DNA of 64,000 bases from Pseudomonas hunanensis (GTDB lineage: Bacteria > Pseudomonadota > Gammaproteobacteria > Pseudomonadales > Pseudomonadaceae): positions 1 through 64,000 of the forward strand of contig NZ_QJRC01000066.1 of assembly GCF_013393325.1 (NCBI RefSeq). The letters run 5' to 3'. Positions 1-9,912 of this stretch are shown here, piece by piece. Every line of letters starts with the position of its first letter. Position 1 is the stretch's first letter. A model generated the notes under the pieces. It searched no databases and was not told the origin of the DNA. It saw only the letters and a program-made list of their open reading frames with translations. The position numbers were made by a program, and so were the translations under genes.

Positions 1-14
1 GGCCGCTCCTACAA
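1..14. repeat. Partial REP-type repeat at window edge
   Basis: The first 14 bases match the outer end (ggccgctcctaca) of the repeat family found complete at 16454-16569 and again at 43826-43900. The rest of the element lies outside the window. It is placed just upstream of rsmE. Confidence 0.6.
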
Positions 15-45
15 CGGGCGAGTAAACCTTTAAAACGAGCACCCC

Positions 46-765
46 ATGAGACTGTCCCGCTTCTTCATCGACGCCCCCCTGAGCCTTGGCGAACACGACC
101 TGCCCGAGGCCCAGGCCCACTACATCGGCCGCGTGCTGCGCATGGCCCCCGGCGACGCCGTGCAGCTGTTCGACGGCAGCGGCCAGGAATACCTCGGCCA
201 ACTGCTTGAAGTGGGCAAGAAAACCGTGCGTGTCAGCCTCGACCAAGCCCTCACCGGCCAGGCCGACTCACCGCTGCACGTGCACCTCGGCCAAGGCCTG
301 TCGCGCGGCGAACGCATGGACTGGGCGATCCAGAAGGCCACCGAACTGGGCGCCAACGAAATCACCCCGATCGTCAGCGAACGCTGCGAAGTGCGCCTGA
401 AGGACGAACGTGCCGACAAACGTCTGGCCCACTGGCGCCAAGTGGCGATCAGTGCCTGCGAACAATGCGGGCGCTCAACCTTGCCGGTCATCCACCCACC
501 CGTGCCCCTAACCGAGTGGCTGAGCAGCACTCAGGCTGACCTGAAGCTGGTCCTGCACCCGGTGGCCGAGCCGCTCACCAGCCATGCCAAGCCTGCAGGC
601 CTGGCCTTCCTGATCGGCCCCGAAGGCGGCCTTAGCGAAGCCGAAGTCGAACAGGCCAAAGCCGCCGGTTTCCACGCAGCACGCCTTGGCCCACGCGTGC
701 TGCGCACCGAAACCGCGCCGGTGGTGGCGCTGTCGGTGGCACAGCAGCTGTGGGGCGACTTTTAA
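46..765 (+). CDS. rsmE: 16S rRNA m3U1498 methyltransferase RsmE
   Basis: RsmE methylates N3 of U1498 in 16S rRNA of the 30S subunit, using S-adenosylmethionine. The 239-residue protein has the usual length. It has an N-terminal PUA-like part with HYIGRVLRM and QLFDGSG near residues 25-50, then a SPOUT domain with AACEQCGR-type (here SACEQCGR) near 135 and the knotted SAM-binding motifs LIGPEGGLS near 190 and LGPRVLRTETA near 215. It starts at an ATG. Its stop codon directly abuts the stop of the convergent hemolysin III-family gene. A second, divergent member of the family lies at 36223-36930; this copy is much closer to the E. coli-type enzyme. Confidence 0.95.
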   Translation: MRLSRFFIDAPLSLGEHDLPEAQAHYIGRVLRMAPGDAVQLFDGSGQEYLGQLLEVGKKTVRVSLDQALTGQADSPLHVHLGQGLSRGERMDWAIQKATELGANEITPIVSERCEVRLKDERADKRLAHWRQVAISACEQCGRSTLPVIHPPVPLTEWLSSTQADLKLVLHPVAEPLTSHAKPAGLAFLIGPEGGLSEAEVEQAKAAGFHAARLGPRVLRTETAPVVALSVAQQLWGDF

Positions 766-1383
766 CTAACGCACATAGAACGACACCGCCACGAAGTGCA
801 TGAGGCTGCCGGCAATTACGAAGAGGTGCCAGATGCCGTGCCAGTGGCGGAAACGGCTATCGAAGGCGAAGAAGATGATGCCGACGGTGTAGAACACCCC
901 GCCGGCCGCCAGCCAGGTAAAACCTGCGGTGCCCAGCGTATTGAGCAATGGCTTGACTGCAACCAGCACGATCCAGCCCATCACGGCATAAATGATGATC
1001 GACAGGATCCGCGCCTCGGAGCGCGGCTTGATCTCCTGCAACATGCCAATCACCGCCAGCCCCCAGACCACACCGAACAGGCTCCAGCCCCACGGGCCGC
1101 GCAGGCTGACCAGGCAAAACGGCGTGTAGCTGCCGGCGATCAACAGGTAGATCGACAGGTGATCGAGCTTGCGCATGATCACCTTCGCTCGACCGCGGGT
1201 GCTGTGGTACAGGGTGGAAATGCTGTACAGCAACAGCAGCGTGCTGCCGTAGATGGAGAAACTGACGATCTTCCACGGGTCGCCTTGCAGGCCCGCGACC
1301 ACGATCAGCCAGATGGCACCGATACAGGCGAGGACAGCACCGACCAGGTGAGTCCAGGCGTTGAAGCGTTCACCGTAATACAT
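766..1383 (-). CDS. Hemolysin III / PAQR-family membrane protein
   Basis: This is a 205-residue integral inner-membrane protein of the hemolysin III (YqfA/TrhA, PAQR superfamily) type. It starts MYYGERFNAWTHLVGAV and has about seven hydrophobic segments. The conserved histidine-containing motifs are visible: TLYHST near residue 58 and the C-terminal HWHGIWHLF followed by LMHF near 180-195, the positions proposed to bind metal in PAQR proteins. Despite the family name, haemolysis is not an established role in Pseudomonas, and bacterial members have been linked to membrane homeostasis. It is probably transcribed alone: chpC ends about 60 bases upstream on the same strand, and rsmE is convergent. 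Confidence 0.9.
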   Translation of the reverse strand: MYYGERFNAWTHLVGAVLACIGAIWLIVVAGLQGDPWKIVSFSIYGSTLLLLYSISTLYHSTRGRAKVIMRKLDHLSIYLLIAGSYTPFCLVSLRGPWGWSLFGVVWGLAVIGMLQEIKPRSEARILSIIIYAVMGWIVLVAVKPLLNTLGTAGFTWLAAGGVFYTVGIIFFAFDSRFRHWHGIWHLFVIAGSLMHFVAVSFYVR

Positions 1384-1444
1384 GCAAACACAGACCTCCC
1401 GAGGTGGGCTGGGTTCCTGAAGCAGTCTTTTTCGGCCTTACATC

Positions 1445-1918
1445 CTACCCAAGATCAGGTTGCAGATCCGCGTCACGCACCAGCCTTTCCAATGCAACCA
1501 GGTCCGGCACCCTTGCCACCTGCTCGCCCACCTGCACCGCCGCCAACTCCAGGCGCCCCAGTGCCACGTCCACATAGTTGAGCTGGCTGTCGAGCTTGCA
1601 TGAACGCGGGATGTCCTGCAGCAACAGCGCCAGGTACCGCAGCCCGGTATCGCCCAAGGCATTGAGCACCACTACGCGTGCCCGCTCACCGCACGGCGTC
1701 TCGCCACCGCACGCCGCCTCGAAACCAATCAGCGGCAAGCGTTGCTGGCGCCAGTCGATCCAGCCCAGGTGCCAAGCGGGATCACCGTGCTGACACACCA
1801 GGTTGCGCTGCCCGCTCAACTCGGCCACCGCCACGTTGGGCAGCACCAGGGTGCGGTCACCCAGCGGCAGCAACAGCCCGGTCAGGCTGCTGCGTTGCCC
1901 GGCAATCAGTTCAAGCAT
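1445..1918 (-). CDS. chpC: CheW-like adaptor ChpC
   Basis: This is a 157-residue CheW-domain protein at the 3' end of the pil-chp chemosensory operon. CheW adaptors bridge receptor and CheA-type kinase. The CheW fold is visible in segments such as LPLGDRTLVLPNVAVAEL and HLGWIDWRQQRLPLIGFE. Its ATG lies inside the end of chpA (8-base overlap), so it is likely translationally coupled. Position and domain match chpC of the P. aeruginosa pilGHIJK-chpABC set; chpB (methylesterase) is absent between chpA and this gene. The call rests on domain and position; chpC is not essential for twitching in P. aeruginosa. Confidence 0.8.
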   Translation of the reverse strand: MLELIAGQRSSLTGLLLPLGDRTLVLPNVAVAELSGQRNLVCQHGDPAWHLGWIDWRQQRLPLIGFEAACGGETPCGERARVVVLNALGDTGLRYLALLLQDIPRSCKLDSQLNYVDVALGRLELAAVQVGEQVARVPDLVALERLVRDADLQPDLG

Positions 1919-4900
1919 GGGTCTGGCTCCAATGGGCGATGCTCTGCAACAACAGCGACTCCTGGTACGGCTTGCCCAGGTATTCGTTGACGCCGATGGC
2001 CATGGCGCGGTCGCGGTGCTTCTGCCCGGTACGCGAAGTGATCATGATGATAGGCAGGTCCTTCAGGCGGGCGTCACGGCGGATACGTGTAGCCACCTCG
2101 AAACCATCCATACGTGGCATCTCGATGTCCAGTAGCAACACGTCGGGCCGGTGCTCTTCCAGCAAGGCCATGGCGTCAACACCGTCTTTGGCTGTGAGCA
2201 CGCTCATGCCGTGGCGCTCCAGCAGGCGGCTGGTGACCTTGCGCACGGTTACCGAATCGTCCACCACCATCACCAGCAAGGGGCGGCGTGGTGCCGGGCC
2301 AAGCAGTTGGCGTTGGCTGCCACCAGCGGGCAGGCGAGCCAGCCGTCGCTGCTGGCCGCGCAGCTGGCCCAGCAGGTCAAGAATCAACACCACCCGACCA
2401 TCGCCCAGCAACGTTGCCCCCGACAACCCGGCAACCGCGGCAAACTGCGGCCCCAAGCTTTTCACCACGATCTCGCGGCTGGGCGACAGGCCGTCGGCCT
2501 GGATGGCGAACGATTGCTCCTTGGCATGCACCAGCAGCACCGGCAATGGCACGCTCTGGCCCAGCAGGGTCGGGCGTGGCACACCTTGCAGCAACTCGCC
2601 CAGGTAGCGCAGCTCGTATTCGTGGCCGGCGTAGACATAACGTGGCGCGTCCAACTGGTAGCACGCCGCCAGCTCGGCCGGCGGCACACGAACGATACCT
2701 TCGATGGTATTGAGCCCAATTGCGTACTGCTCTTCGCCCAGGTGCACCATCAACGCGCGGTTGATGGACACCGTGAACGGCAGGCGGATCAAGAAGCGCG
2801 CGCCTTTGCCCTGGGCCGACTCGATGCTCATCGAGCCCCCCAGTTGCTTGACCTCCTCATGCACCACATCCATGCCCAGCCCGCGACCGGAAATTTGGGT
2901 GATCTTTTCAGCGGTGGAAAAGCCCGGGCGCAGGATGAACTGCAGGATCTCGTGATCGCTCAACTGGGCCTGCGGGTCCAGCAGGCCGCGCTTGATGGCC
3001 TTGCGCCGCACCGCCTCCAGTGGCACGCCGGCACCGTCATCGGTCATTTCGATGACGATATCGGCACCTTCGTGCAACAAATTCAGGTGAATGGTGCCCT
3101 GCTCCGGCTTGCCGGCAGCCAGGCGCATTTCGCGGCTTTCCAGGCCATGGTCGACGGCGTTGCGCAGCATATGCTCCAGCGGCGCCACCATGCGTTCGAG
3201 CACGCTGCGGTCCAGCTCACCCTCGGCATTGCCGACCACCAGCTCCACCTGTTTGCCCAGCTCGCTGGCCACCTGCCGCACCACGCGCTGCAAGCGCGGT
3301 ACCAGGCGTTCGAACGGCACCATCAGGGTGGCGGTCAGGCCTTCCTGCAACTGGCTGTTCACCCGCGCCTGCTGCTGCAGCAGGCTATACGCCTCCTGAG
3401 CGCGCTGGGCCAGGGTTTCCTTCAGGTCGAGCAGGTCCGAGGCAGACTCGAACAGGGCCCTCGACAGCTGCTGCAGCTGCGAATGGCGGTCCATTTCCAG
3501 CGGGTCGAAATCGTCATAGGCATCGCCTTCGAACTGCTGACGGCTGGAAATTCGCCCTTGGGTCTCGACGTCCAGGCGCAGCAACTGGTCGCGCATGCGC
3601 TCGAGGGTGGTTTCCATCTCGTTGAGGGTGAACTGCGCATCGTTGACCTGCTGCTCGATGCGCCCACGAATGATCGAGTGCTCGCCGGCCAGGTTACCCA
3701 GGTCGTCGAGCAGCTCGGCATCGACCTTGACCATGTCGCCCGGCACCCGCTCTGGCGCCGCTGCCGGCACTTCGGCGGTTGCAGCCTCCAGCGCTCCCTG
3801 GCCCGCGGCACTGTCGGTCAGTGCCGCGCTGCTGAAATTGCGAATGTAGTCGATCAGCGCCGTGGCAGCATGCAGCGGCTGCCCCAGGCGCACGGCATCG
3901 AGCATGTGCGCCAGACGGTCGTGGCAGTTCTGTAGCAGGGCGAACAGCGGCGCGCTCGGTGGCAAACGGCCGGCGGCCAACAGTTCGTAGAGAAACTCCA
4001 GTTCGTGGGCCAGGTCGCCGATCGGGGCGATTTCGACCATGCGCGCCACGCCCTTGAGCGTGTGCAGGTCGCGCATCAGGTTGTCCACCTCGACGCTGTT
4101 GCGCGGGTCGGCCTGCCAGCGCGCCAGGGCTGCTGCGGCGCTTTCGACGATGTCCGAGCTTTCTTCGAGGAACACTTCCAGCAGTTCTTCGCCGGGGTTT
4201 TCCGGCTTCTCGACCAGCGGCTCGGCGGCCCCCGGCAGCAACGACGGGTGCCCCAGCCCCAAGGTATCGGTCAGGTCCATGTCCGGGTGCAGCGGTGTGA
4301 CCGTATCAATGCCCACAAGGCCGGTTGCATCCGGGGGCAGGGCCTGGTCCAACAGGTTGCGCAGGCTGCCAACCAGTTCTGGGCGCGGCGCCAGATCCTG
4401 TCCAGCCGCCACTTCGTCGAGCATGTCCAGCAGGGCTTCATGGGCGTGCTGCGCCTGGGCGAAGAAGCGTGCATCGGCGGGCAGGCTGCCCTCTTCTACT
4501 GCACCGTACAGGTCGAGCAAGGCCTCGCACACATCATCCATCTGCCACAGGTCAGCCAGGTGAGCGGCATGGCCCAGGGTGGTCATTTCATCAAGCAGGG
4601 TGTCCAGTGCGTCACGCTGACCTGGCTGCTGCTGCCAGCGCGACAGCACCGACTCGGCATTGAGCAGAATGTCCATGGCCTGGGCCAGGAAACTGGCGAC
4701 CAACTGCGGGTCGCGCTTGCTGCGCCGCGCGTGCTGCGGGTCGTCATGCAAGCTGGCCAGGCGGCCGTCCACTGCCTGGCCAACCTGCTCGATCAGCTCC
4801 GCAGCGCCGGGTATGGCAGCCAGCGGCGTACTGTCAAGTTGCGCCAGGCCCAGATGAAACAGCGAGCGCGCGGCTTCCAACCATTCCATCTCGGCCATTT

Positions 4901-6854
4901 GCAGCGGCAGTTGATGCCCCTTGTACTCACGGGCCAAGCGGTCGAAGGCGGTGGCGAGTTCGGCGACCGGCATCACCCCGGCCATGGCGGCACTGCCTTT
5001 GAGCGTGTGCAGGGCACGCTGCAGGCCATCGCTGACCGGCGTATCGTGACCATCGGCGCCCTGCAGGAAGGCATCGAGGCTGGCCAAGTGGCCCTGCGCT
5101 TCACTGCGGAAAATATCCAGTAACTGCGGATCCAGGCCATCGATATTGGCCGTGGCTGGTGCGTCGTTTTCAGCCAGGGCGTGCAGGTGCCCAGCCAGTT
5201 GCTCGATTTCGGTCAGTTGCGGCAGCTGGCCGGCGGCAAAGTCGGCCAGCAAATCGGGCAGATGGACGAACACCTGCTGCAGGGCCACCACGCCCTCCGG
5301 GCTGAGCACGCTGCGGCCTTCCAGTACCCGGTTCAGCAGGTGCTCGGCGCCCCAAGCCAGTTCAGCCACCGCCTCGGCATGCACCATGCGACCGCTGCCT
5401 TTGAGGGTATGCAACGCACGACGTACTTCCCCCAGCGCCCCACGCTGCTGGTTGTCCGCACGCCAGCGCAGCCAGTGACGCTCGATTTCCGGGAGCAACT
5501 CGCCAGCTTCCTCGAGAAACACTTCGCGCAGCTCGTCGTCGATGCCATCGCCATCGGCTCCCAGGCCCGCTCGGGCGTCAGCCTGCGCACAGTGCACGCC
5601 CAGCGCCGCCAGGCTGGCACGCGCCCTGTCGATGAAGGGCTGGCCATCCGCCAACGGGTCGGCCACCCGCCATTGCAGGTAACACTCGGCAGCACTCAGC
5701 GCCTCGGCCAGGTGCGTCAGCTCATCGGCGGGCGGCTCTTCGTCCAGGTGCTGCAACCAACGCTGCACATAACTTGCGCAGCCGGCAAACAGCTCGGCCA
5801 CGGCGGGCAGCATCAACATGGCCAAAGCCCCGCGAACCTGCTGCAATAGCCCTGGCAAAGGTTGCAGGCGCTGCCGAGGCCAGTCGGACTCCAGGTAGTC
5901 GCCGATCAGGTCCTTGGCCTGCTGCAATACATTCAGCGACTCGCTCAGCACCAGCTGGCGTATCTCGGCCAGGTCCGAACCCGGCAGGCTACCCTGGCCG
6001 TTTTCCTCCAGTGGGCCGACCATGCCGTTCAGCGAGGCCTCCACGTACAGCAGGGCCCCCGCCACATCCATCAGTACCGCATCGTCCACCGACCGCTCGC
6101 CCTGGGCCAAGGCCTGCAGCTCCAGCACCTGGTCGATGATCACCCGCCGTGGTTGTTGGAAGCCCAGTACAGCCAGGGTATCGGCCACGTGGCGCAGCGG
6201 CGCCAGCAGGGCATCGAGCTGCTCGCTGTGCTGACGATCGCTGCGCACGAACTGGTCCAGGCGCTCCTTGATGCGCATGAGGTCGTCGCAGAGCGCGGTC
6301 ACCACCGAGCGCAGGGCATCGCGGCCCGGCCCGGCCTGCAATTGATCGCGCCAGTTGCCCAACGACAGGTCGAGGTTGGCCAGGTCGTCGGACCCGGCAA
6401 AGCGTTGCGTAGCACCACTTATCAGGCTTGCCTGGGCTAGCGGCTCGATGCCACGGCAGGCGCGCAGCTGGTTGAGCAGTGGCAGCATCACCAACGGCAG
6501 ATCGTGGCGGGCGCCGCGCAAGCGCTCAAGGTACGACGGCAACTGCTCCAGACCACGGAACAGCGCACCCAGGCAATCGCCCCGTGGGCTGACCTGGCCA
6601 TCGGCCAACGCCTTGGCGAACAGCTCCAGTTCCTCTGCCAGGCGCGTGGCGCCACGCAGCTCGAGCATGCGCAGGCAGCCATGCACCTGGTGCAAGTTGT
6701 CGACCACGAAGGCCAGCATCGACAAGTCGCCCGGTTCGCCGGCGAAGCGCTCCAGCGCCTGCCGTGCCTGGCCCAGGCAATCGAGAATGGCGGCCTTGGT
6801 CCAGGCCAGCGCCACCGTTTCGTGGCGCTCGGGGCTTACAGCAGCGACAGCCAT
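1911..6854 (-). CDS. chpA: Hybrid chemosensory histidine kinase ChpA (PilL)
   Basis: This is the CheA-type kinase of the type IV pilus chemosensory system and signals to PilG and PilH. The start chosen is the ATG at 6854, preceded by AGGAG; a longer upstream frame would overlap pilJ. The 1647-residue protein has an N-terminal FimL-like region, canonical histidine phosphotransfer motifs (HTLKG) near residues 482, 615 and 930, and at least one degenerate Hpt-like helical segment. A dimerisation region (GNLAGEHSII) follows near 1050, then an HATPase domain (HMLRNAVDHG near 1226, GRGLGMDVV near 1323), a CheW-like domain near 1390-1510, and a C-terminal receiver (VVDDS near 1530, LLLDIEMPRMDGFE near 1576). 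P. aeruginosa ChpA is far longer (about 2470 residues) with eight phosphotransfer modules, so this one is reduced. Confidence 0.92.
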   Translation of the reverse strand: MAVAAVSPERHETVALAWTKAAILDCLGQARQALERFAGEPGDLSMLAFVVDNLHQVHGCLRMLELRGATRLAEELELFAKALADGQVSPRGDCLGALFRGLEQLPSYLERLRGARHDLPLVMLPLLNQLRACRGIEPLAQASLISGATQRFAGSDDLANLDLSLGNWRDQLQAGPGRDALRSVVTALCDDLMRIKERLDQFVRSDRQHSEQLDALLAPLRHVADTLAVLGFQQPRRVIIDQVLELQALAQGERSVDDAVLMDVAGALLYVEASLNGMVGPLEENGQGSLPGSDLAEIRQLVLSESLNVLQQAKDLIGDYLESDWPRQRLQPLPGLLQQVRGALAMLMLPAVAELFAGCASYVQRWLQHLDEEPPADELTHLAEALSAAECYLQWRVADPLADGQPFIDRARASLAALGVHCAQADARAGLGADGDGIDDELREVFLEEAGELLPEIERHWLRWRADNQQRGALGEVRRALHTLKGSGRMVHAEAVAELAWGAEHLLNRVLEGRSVLSPEGVVALQQVFVHLPDLLADFAAGQLPQLTEIEQLAGHLHALAENDAPATANIDGLDPQLLDIFRSEAQGHLASLDAFLQGADGHDTPVSDGLQRALHTLKGSAAMAGVMPVAELATAFDRLAREYKGHQLPLQMAEMEWLEAARSLFHLGLAQLDSTPLAAIPGAAELIEQVGQAVDGRLASLHDDPQHARRSKRDPQLVASFLAQAMDILLNAESVLSRWQQQPGQRDALDTLLDEMTTLGHAAHLADLWQMDDVCEALLDLYGAVEEGSLPADARFFAQAQHAHEALLDMLDEVAAGQDLAPRPELVGSLRNLLDQALPPDATGLVGIDTVTPLHPDMDLTDTLGLGHPSLLPGAAEPLVEKPENPGEELLEVFLEESSDIVESAAAALARWQADPRNSVEVDNLMRDLHTLKGVARMVEIAPIGDLAHELEFLYELLAAGRLPPSAPLFALLQNCHDRLAHMLDAVRLGQPLHAATALIDYIRNFSSAALTDSAAGQGALEAATAEVPAAAPERVPGDMVKVDAELLDDLGNLAGEHSIIRGRIEQQVNDAQFTLNEMETTLERMRDQLLRLDVETQGRISSRQQFEGDAYDDFDPLEMDRHSQLQQLSRALFESASDLLDLKETLAQRAQEAYSLLQQQARVNSQLQEGLTATLMVPFERLVPRLQRVVRQVASELGKQVELVVGNAEGELDRSVLERMVAPLEHMLRNAVDHGLESREMRLAAGKPEQGTIHLNLLHEGADIVIEMTDDGAGVPLEAVRRKAIKRGLLDPQAQLSDHEILQFILRPGFSTAEKITQISGRGLGMDVVHEEVKQLGGSMSIESAQGKGARFLIRLPFTVSINRALMVHLGEEQYAIGLNTIEGIVRVPPAELAACYQLDAPRYVYAGHEYELRYLGELLQGVPRPTLLGQSVPLPVLLVHAKEQSFAIQADGLSPSREIVVKSLGPQFAAVAGLSGATLLGDGRVVLILDLLGQLRGQQRRLARLPAGGSQRQLLGPAPRRPLLVMVVDDSVTVRKVTSRLLERHGMSVLTAKDGVDAMALLEEHRPDVLLLDIEMPRMDGFEVATRIRRDARLKDLPIIMITSRTGQKHRDRAMAIGVNEYLGKPYQESLLLQSIAHWSQTHA

Positions 6855-6876
6855 GGGCACTCCTCTGCGCGGCGCT

Positions 6877-8937
6877 TCACTTGGGCTCTGCCGGTGGCGG
6901 CAGGGTGAAACCGGACACCGAACGGCGCATCTCGCTGGCCATGCGGGCCAGGTGGCGAATACTGTCGGCGGTGGCACCCGAGCCTGCGGAGGTTTGCGCG
7001 GTAATCTGCTGGATCACCGCCATGGTATGGGAGATCTGCCCTGCCGAAGAAGTCTGCAACTGGGCAGCGTCGGAAATGCTGTGGATGAGGTCGGCAAGGT
7101 TCTGCGATACCCCTTCGATCTCGGCCAGCGCCACCCCGGCATCCTGGGCCAGGCGGGCGCCGCGCACCACTTCGGCGGTGGTCTGCTCCATGGAGATCAC
7201 CGCTTCGTTGGTGTCGGCCTGAATGGTGCGCACCAGTGCCTCGATCTGGCGGGTGGCCGACGACGAGCGTTCGGCCAGGCGCTGTACCTCGTCGGCGACC
7301 ACGGCAAACCCGCGGCCGGCCTCACCGGCCAGCGAGGCCTGGATCGCAGCGTTGAGTGCGAGAATGTTGGTTTGGTCGGCAATGTCGTCGATCAGGCTGA
7401 CGATGTCGCCGATCTCCTGGGAAGACTCGCCCAGGCGCTTGATCCGCTTGGCGGTGTCCTGGATCTGCTCGCGAATGTTGTCCATGCCGTTGATGGTGTT
7501 ATGCACCACCTCGTTGCCCTTGTTGGCAATAGCCACCGAGCGCTCGGCCACCTTGGCCGATTCATAGGCATGCGCCGACACCCGATCGATCGACTCGACC
7601 ATGTCGCCAACCGCCTCGGACGCTTCGCTGATTTGTGCGGCCTGGTGCTCGGAGGCCTTGGCCAGTTGGCGAGCGGTGTTCTGCGTGTCCTGCACAGCGG
7701 CGGCAACCTGCATGGCGCTGTGGTTGATGGTGGCGACCAGGTCGCGCAGCTGGTCCACGGAATAGTTGATCGAGTCGGCAATGGCGCCGGTGAAGTCTTC
7801 GGTCACCGACACGGTCACGGTCAGGTCGCCGTCGGCCAGCTCTTCGATTTCGTCGAGCAGGCGCATGATCGCCTGCTGGTTGCGTTCGTTCTTTTCTGCG
7901 GTCTCGCGCAACTGGCGGTTGGTGGTACGCACCATGACCAGGCCGATGAGGATGATCGAGGCCAGCGCCAGCAGGCCCAGGGCGTAACCGCCAACGGTGT
8001 CGAGGGTGCGCCCACCGGCCAGGTTCTCGAAACCGTTGGCCAAGTGCGAGGCTTCGTCGAGCAAGGTTTGCGAAAGGCTGAAAATGTTGCCTGCGGCTTC
8101 ACGCACACGGAACAGTTCGGGCGAAGTTTCGAGAATTTCATCGACCGAACCTGCAACGAACTGGAACAGTTCGGCAATTTCGGCCAGCCGTGCGCGGGCG
8201 TCGGCGTCCTCGACGCGGGTTACCTGGATGGTCGCATTGCCATTGAGCATGCCCTCCAGCACCTGGCCAAAGCGCCCGGCGTCGCGGCCAAAGGCATCGG
8301 CCGCCTGGGCTGCGCTGTCGTCACCGGCCAACACCGTGTTGACCGAGCCGAGAATACGCTCGGCCAGCAACAGCTGGCGCTGGGCCACCGCCACCTGATT
8401 GGCCGGGGCACCGCTCTGCAGCAGGATCTCGACCACTTTTTCGTATTCCACCTGCAACTGCGGCACGGTCTCGGCCAGGGTCGCCGCCACCTGGTGCAAC
8501 GACAGCACGGTCTGCTCGCTGGCCAGGATGATGTCGGTGTTCTTACGCAGGTTTTCCCAGTCACGGCGTACCGACTCCATCTCGTCACGCACCGAGGGTG
8601 GCGCAGGCGGCAGGCCGGTGGACTTGTCACCCTGACGCAGGTAGCCCCAGCGACGCTCGAAATCGTTGCGCGCATCCGACAGCAGCTTGAACGCCAACGC
8701 CTTGCCGGTGGCCGCTTCGGTGGCGTTCTTGGCAATGCGTTGCGACAGCACACGCAGCTCGCCGGCATGGCCGATGTACTGCTTGTCGTAGTTGGACTGG
8801 GTATTGAGGTAGGCGAAGTTGGCGAACAGCAGGATGATCGACAGGATCAGGATCAGGAACAGCACGGTGATCTGCGCGATGCTGCGGGTACGTGGGGTCA
8901 CGGTGGTGGCAGTGACGGGGGTGGCAGGCTTGTTCAC
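6877..8937 (-). CDS. pilJ: Type IV pilus chemoreceptor PilJ
   Basis: This methyl-accepting-type transducer feeds the ChpA kinase. It has 686 residues, with a first membrane segment at about 22-44, a periplasmic PilJ-type helical domain to about 315, and a second membrane segment at about 315-338. A HAMP domain follows, then a long signalling coiled coil whose hairpin tip ([27 protein letters not shown]) lies near 519-550. The start is GTG with a good upstream TAGGA. Only 22 bases separate its stop from the chpA start; in P. aeruginosa the methyltransferase gene pilK sits here and it is missing. There is no C-terminal tethering pentapeptide (it ends PPPAEPK). Confidence 0.93.
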   Translation of the reverse strand: MNKPATPVTATTVTPRTRSIAQITVLFLILILSIILLFANFAYLNTQSNYDKQYIGHAGELRVLSQRIAKNATEAATGKALAFKLLSDARNDFERRWGYLRQGDKSTGLPPAPPSVRDEMESVRRDWENLRKNTDIILASEQTVLSLHQVAATLAETVPQLQVEYEKVVEILLQSGAPANQVAVAQRQLLLAERILGSVNTVLAGDDSAAQAADAFGRDAGRFGQVLEGMLNGNATIQVTRVEDADARARLAEIAELFQFVAGSVDEILETSPELFRVREAAGNIFSLSQTLLDEASHLANGFENLAGGRTLDTVGGYALGLLALASIILIGLVMVRTTNRQLRETAEKNERNQQAIMRLLDEIEELADGDLTVTVSVTEDFTGAIADSINYSVDQLRDLVATINHSAMQVAAAVQDTQNTARQLAKASEHQAAQISEASEAVGDMVESIDRVSAHAYESAKVAERSVAIANKGNEVVHNTINGMDNIREQIQDTAKRIKRLGESSQEIGDIVSLIDDIADQTNILALNAAIQASLAGEAGRGFAVVADEVQRLAERSSSATRQIEALVRTIQADTNEAVISMEQTTAEVVRGARLAQDAGVALAEIEGVSQNLADLIHSISDAAQLQTSSAGQISHTMAVIQQITAQTSAGSGATADSIRHLARMASEMRRSVSGFTLPPPAEPK

Positions 8938-8948
8938 GTTCGCAGGTC

Positions 8949-9503
8949 CTATAACGCCACATCGAGAAAGCCCGGCGCCTGGGCCAGGGCGAAGGGGCTG
9001 AAGATCGCCCAGTTGCGTTCACGCGGGAAGTGCCCCTGCACAAAGCGTGCAGCGGCCCGGATCAGTGGTTGCGGCGGCGACAGCTGCAAGCTGTCGAGGG
9101 CAAAGTGCTGCAGGCCCAGTACCTCGTCCACCAGCAGGCCGACGAACAGGTCATCGTGGTCCAGCACCAGCACCCGCCGCTGCTTGCCTGGGGCGGCGTG
9201 GCCCAGGCCGAAGAAGCTGCTCAGGTCCATCACCGGCAACAGCCGGCCACGCAGGTTGGCCACCCCGCACACCCACGGCTGCACGCCGGGAACACGGCTA
9301 CTGCGCGGTTCGCGCAACACCTCGGCCACTTCGCCCATGGGCGCGACGAACCACTGCCCGGCGATGCGAAAGCCGATGCCGCTCCACTGCTGCAGGCGGT
9401 TGTCCTGCGGTGGCTGGTCGGCCACCAGCAGGCGGCAGCGCCGGTCGATGTCCAGCAACAACTCGAAGGCGGTCAACGACGCGCCCTGCGGGCGGGTGGT
9501 CAA
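8949..9503 (-). CDS. pilI: CheW-like adaptor PilI
   Basis: This 184-residue CheW-family protein couples PilJ to ChpA. The CheW core is visible from [14 protein letters not shown] near residue 43 through [19 protein letters not shown] near 80-100 and [13 protein letters not shown] near 120. The frame appears to start at TTG (9503), overlapping the pilH stop by four bases; the Shine-Dalgarno match is weak, so translation probably depends on coupling to pilH. No in-frame ATG occurs before the conserved core. Confidence 0.9.
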   Translation of the reverse strand: MTTRPQGASLTAFELLLDIDRRCRLLVADQPPQDNRLQQWSGIGFRIAGQWFVAPMGEVAEVLREPRSSRVPGVQPWVCGVANLRGRLLPVMDLSSFFGLGHAAPGKQRRVLVLDHDDLFVGLLVDEVLGLQHFALDSLQLSPPQPLIRAAARFVQGHFPRERNWAIFSPFALAQAPGFLDVAL

Positions 9504-9865
9504 GCCCCCAGCACTTCTTTGAGCTTGGCGATCAGCGCGTCCTCTTCCACCGGCTTGGTCAGGAAGTCACGTGCACCCTGGCGCGTGGCCCAGATGCGGT
9601 CGGTTTCCTGGTCCTTGGTGGTCACCACGATTACCGGGATGGCGCTGGTCTCTGGGTCCTTGCTGAGCTGGCGAGTGGCCTGGAAACCGTTCATGCCAGG
9701 CATGACGATGTCCATCAGCACAGCGTCGGGCTTGTCTTGCCGGGCCAGGGCCACGCCATCGGCACCGTTGCTGGCCTTGAGCACCTGGTAGCCGTGCTTC
9801 TCCAGCCATTCGGTCAATCTGTACATCTCTGTCGGCGAGTCGTCGACAATCAGAACTCGGGCCAT
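9500..9865 (-). CDS. pilH: Twitching motility response regulator PilH
   Basis: This is a single-domain CheY-like receiver of 121 residues. The acidic pocket is VDDSP near residue 6-10, the phospho-acceptor aspartate is in VLMDIVMPGMNGF near 52, and the conserved Thr/Lys are in VVTTKDQ and LTKPVEE. In P. aeruginosa PilH opposes PilG and favours pilus retraction or acts as a phosphate sink. It is the second gene of the operon, 47 bases after pilG, and overlaps pilI by four bases. Confidence 0.93.
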   Translation of the reverse strand: MARVLIVDDSPTEMYRLTEWLEKHGYQVLKASNGADGVALARQDKPDAVLMDIVMPGMNGFQATRQLSKDPETSAIPVIVVTTKDQETDRIWATRQGARDFLTKPVEEDALIAKLKEVLGA

Positions 9866-9912
9866 GCTGTTTCCCCATCAGGAAAGTAGGACCGTGCCAT
9901 GGCGGGGCGCGG

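Noticed and set aside
6355..9522. 1055-residue open frame on the plus strand
   Set aside because: It is antisense to the clear chpA, pilJ and pilI genes; long antisense frames are expected in high-GC DNA and this one has no domain pattern or ribosome site.
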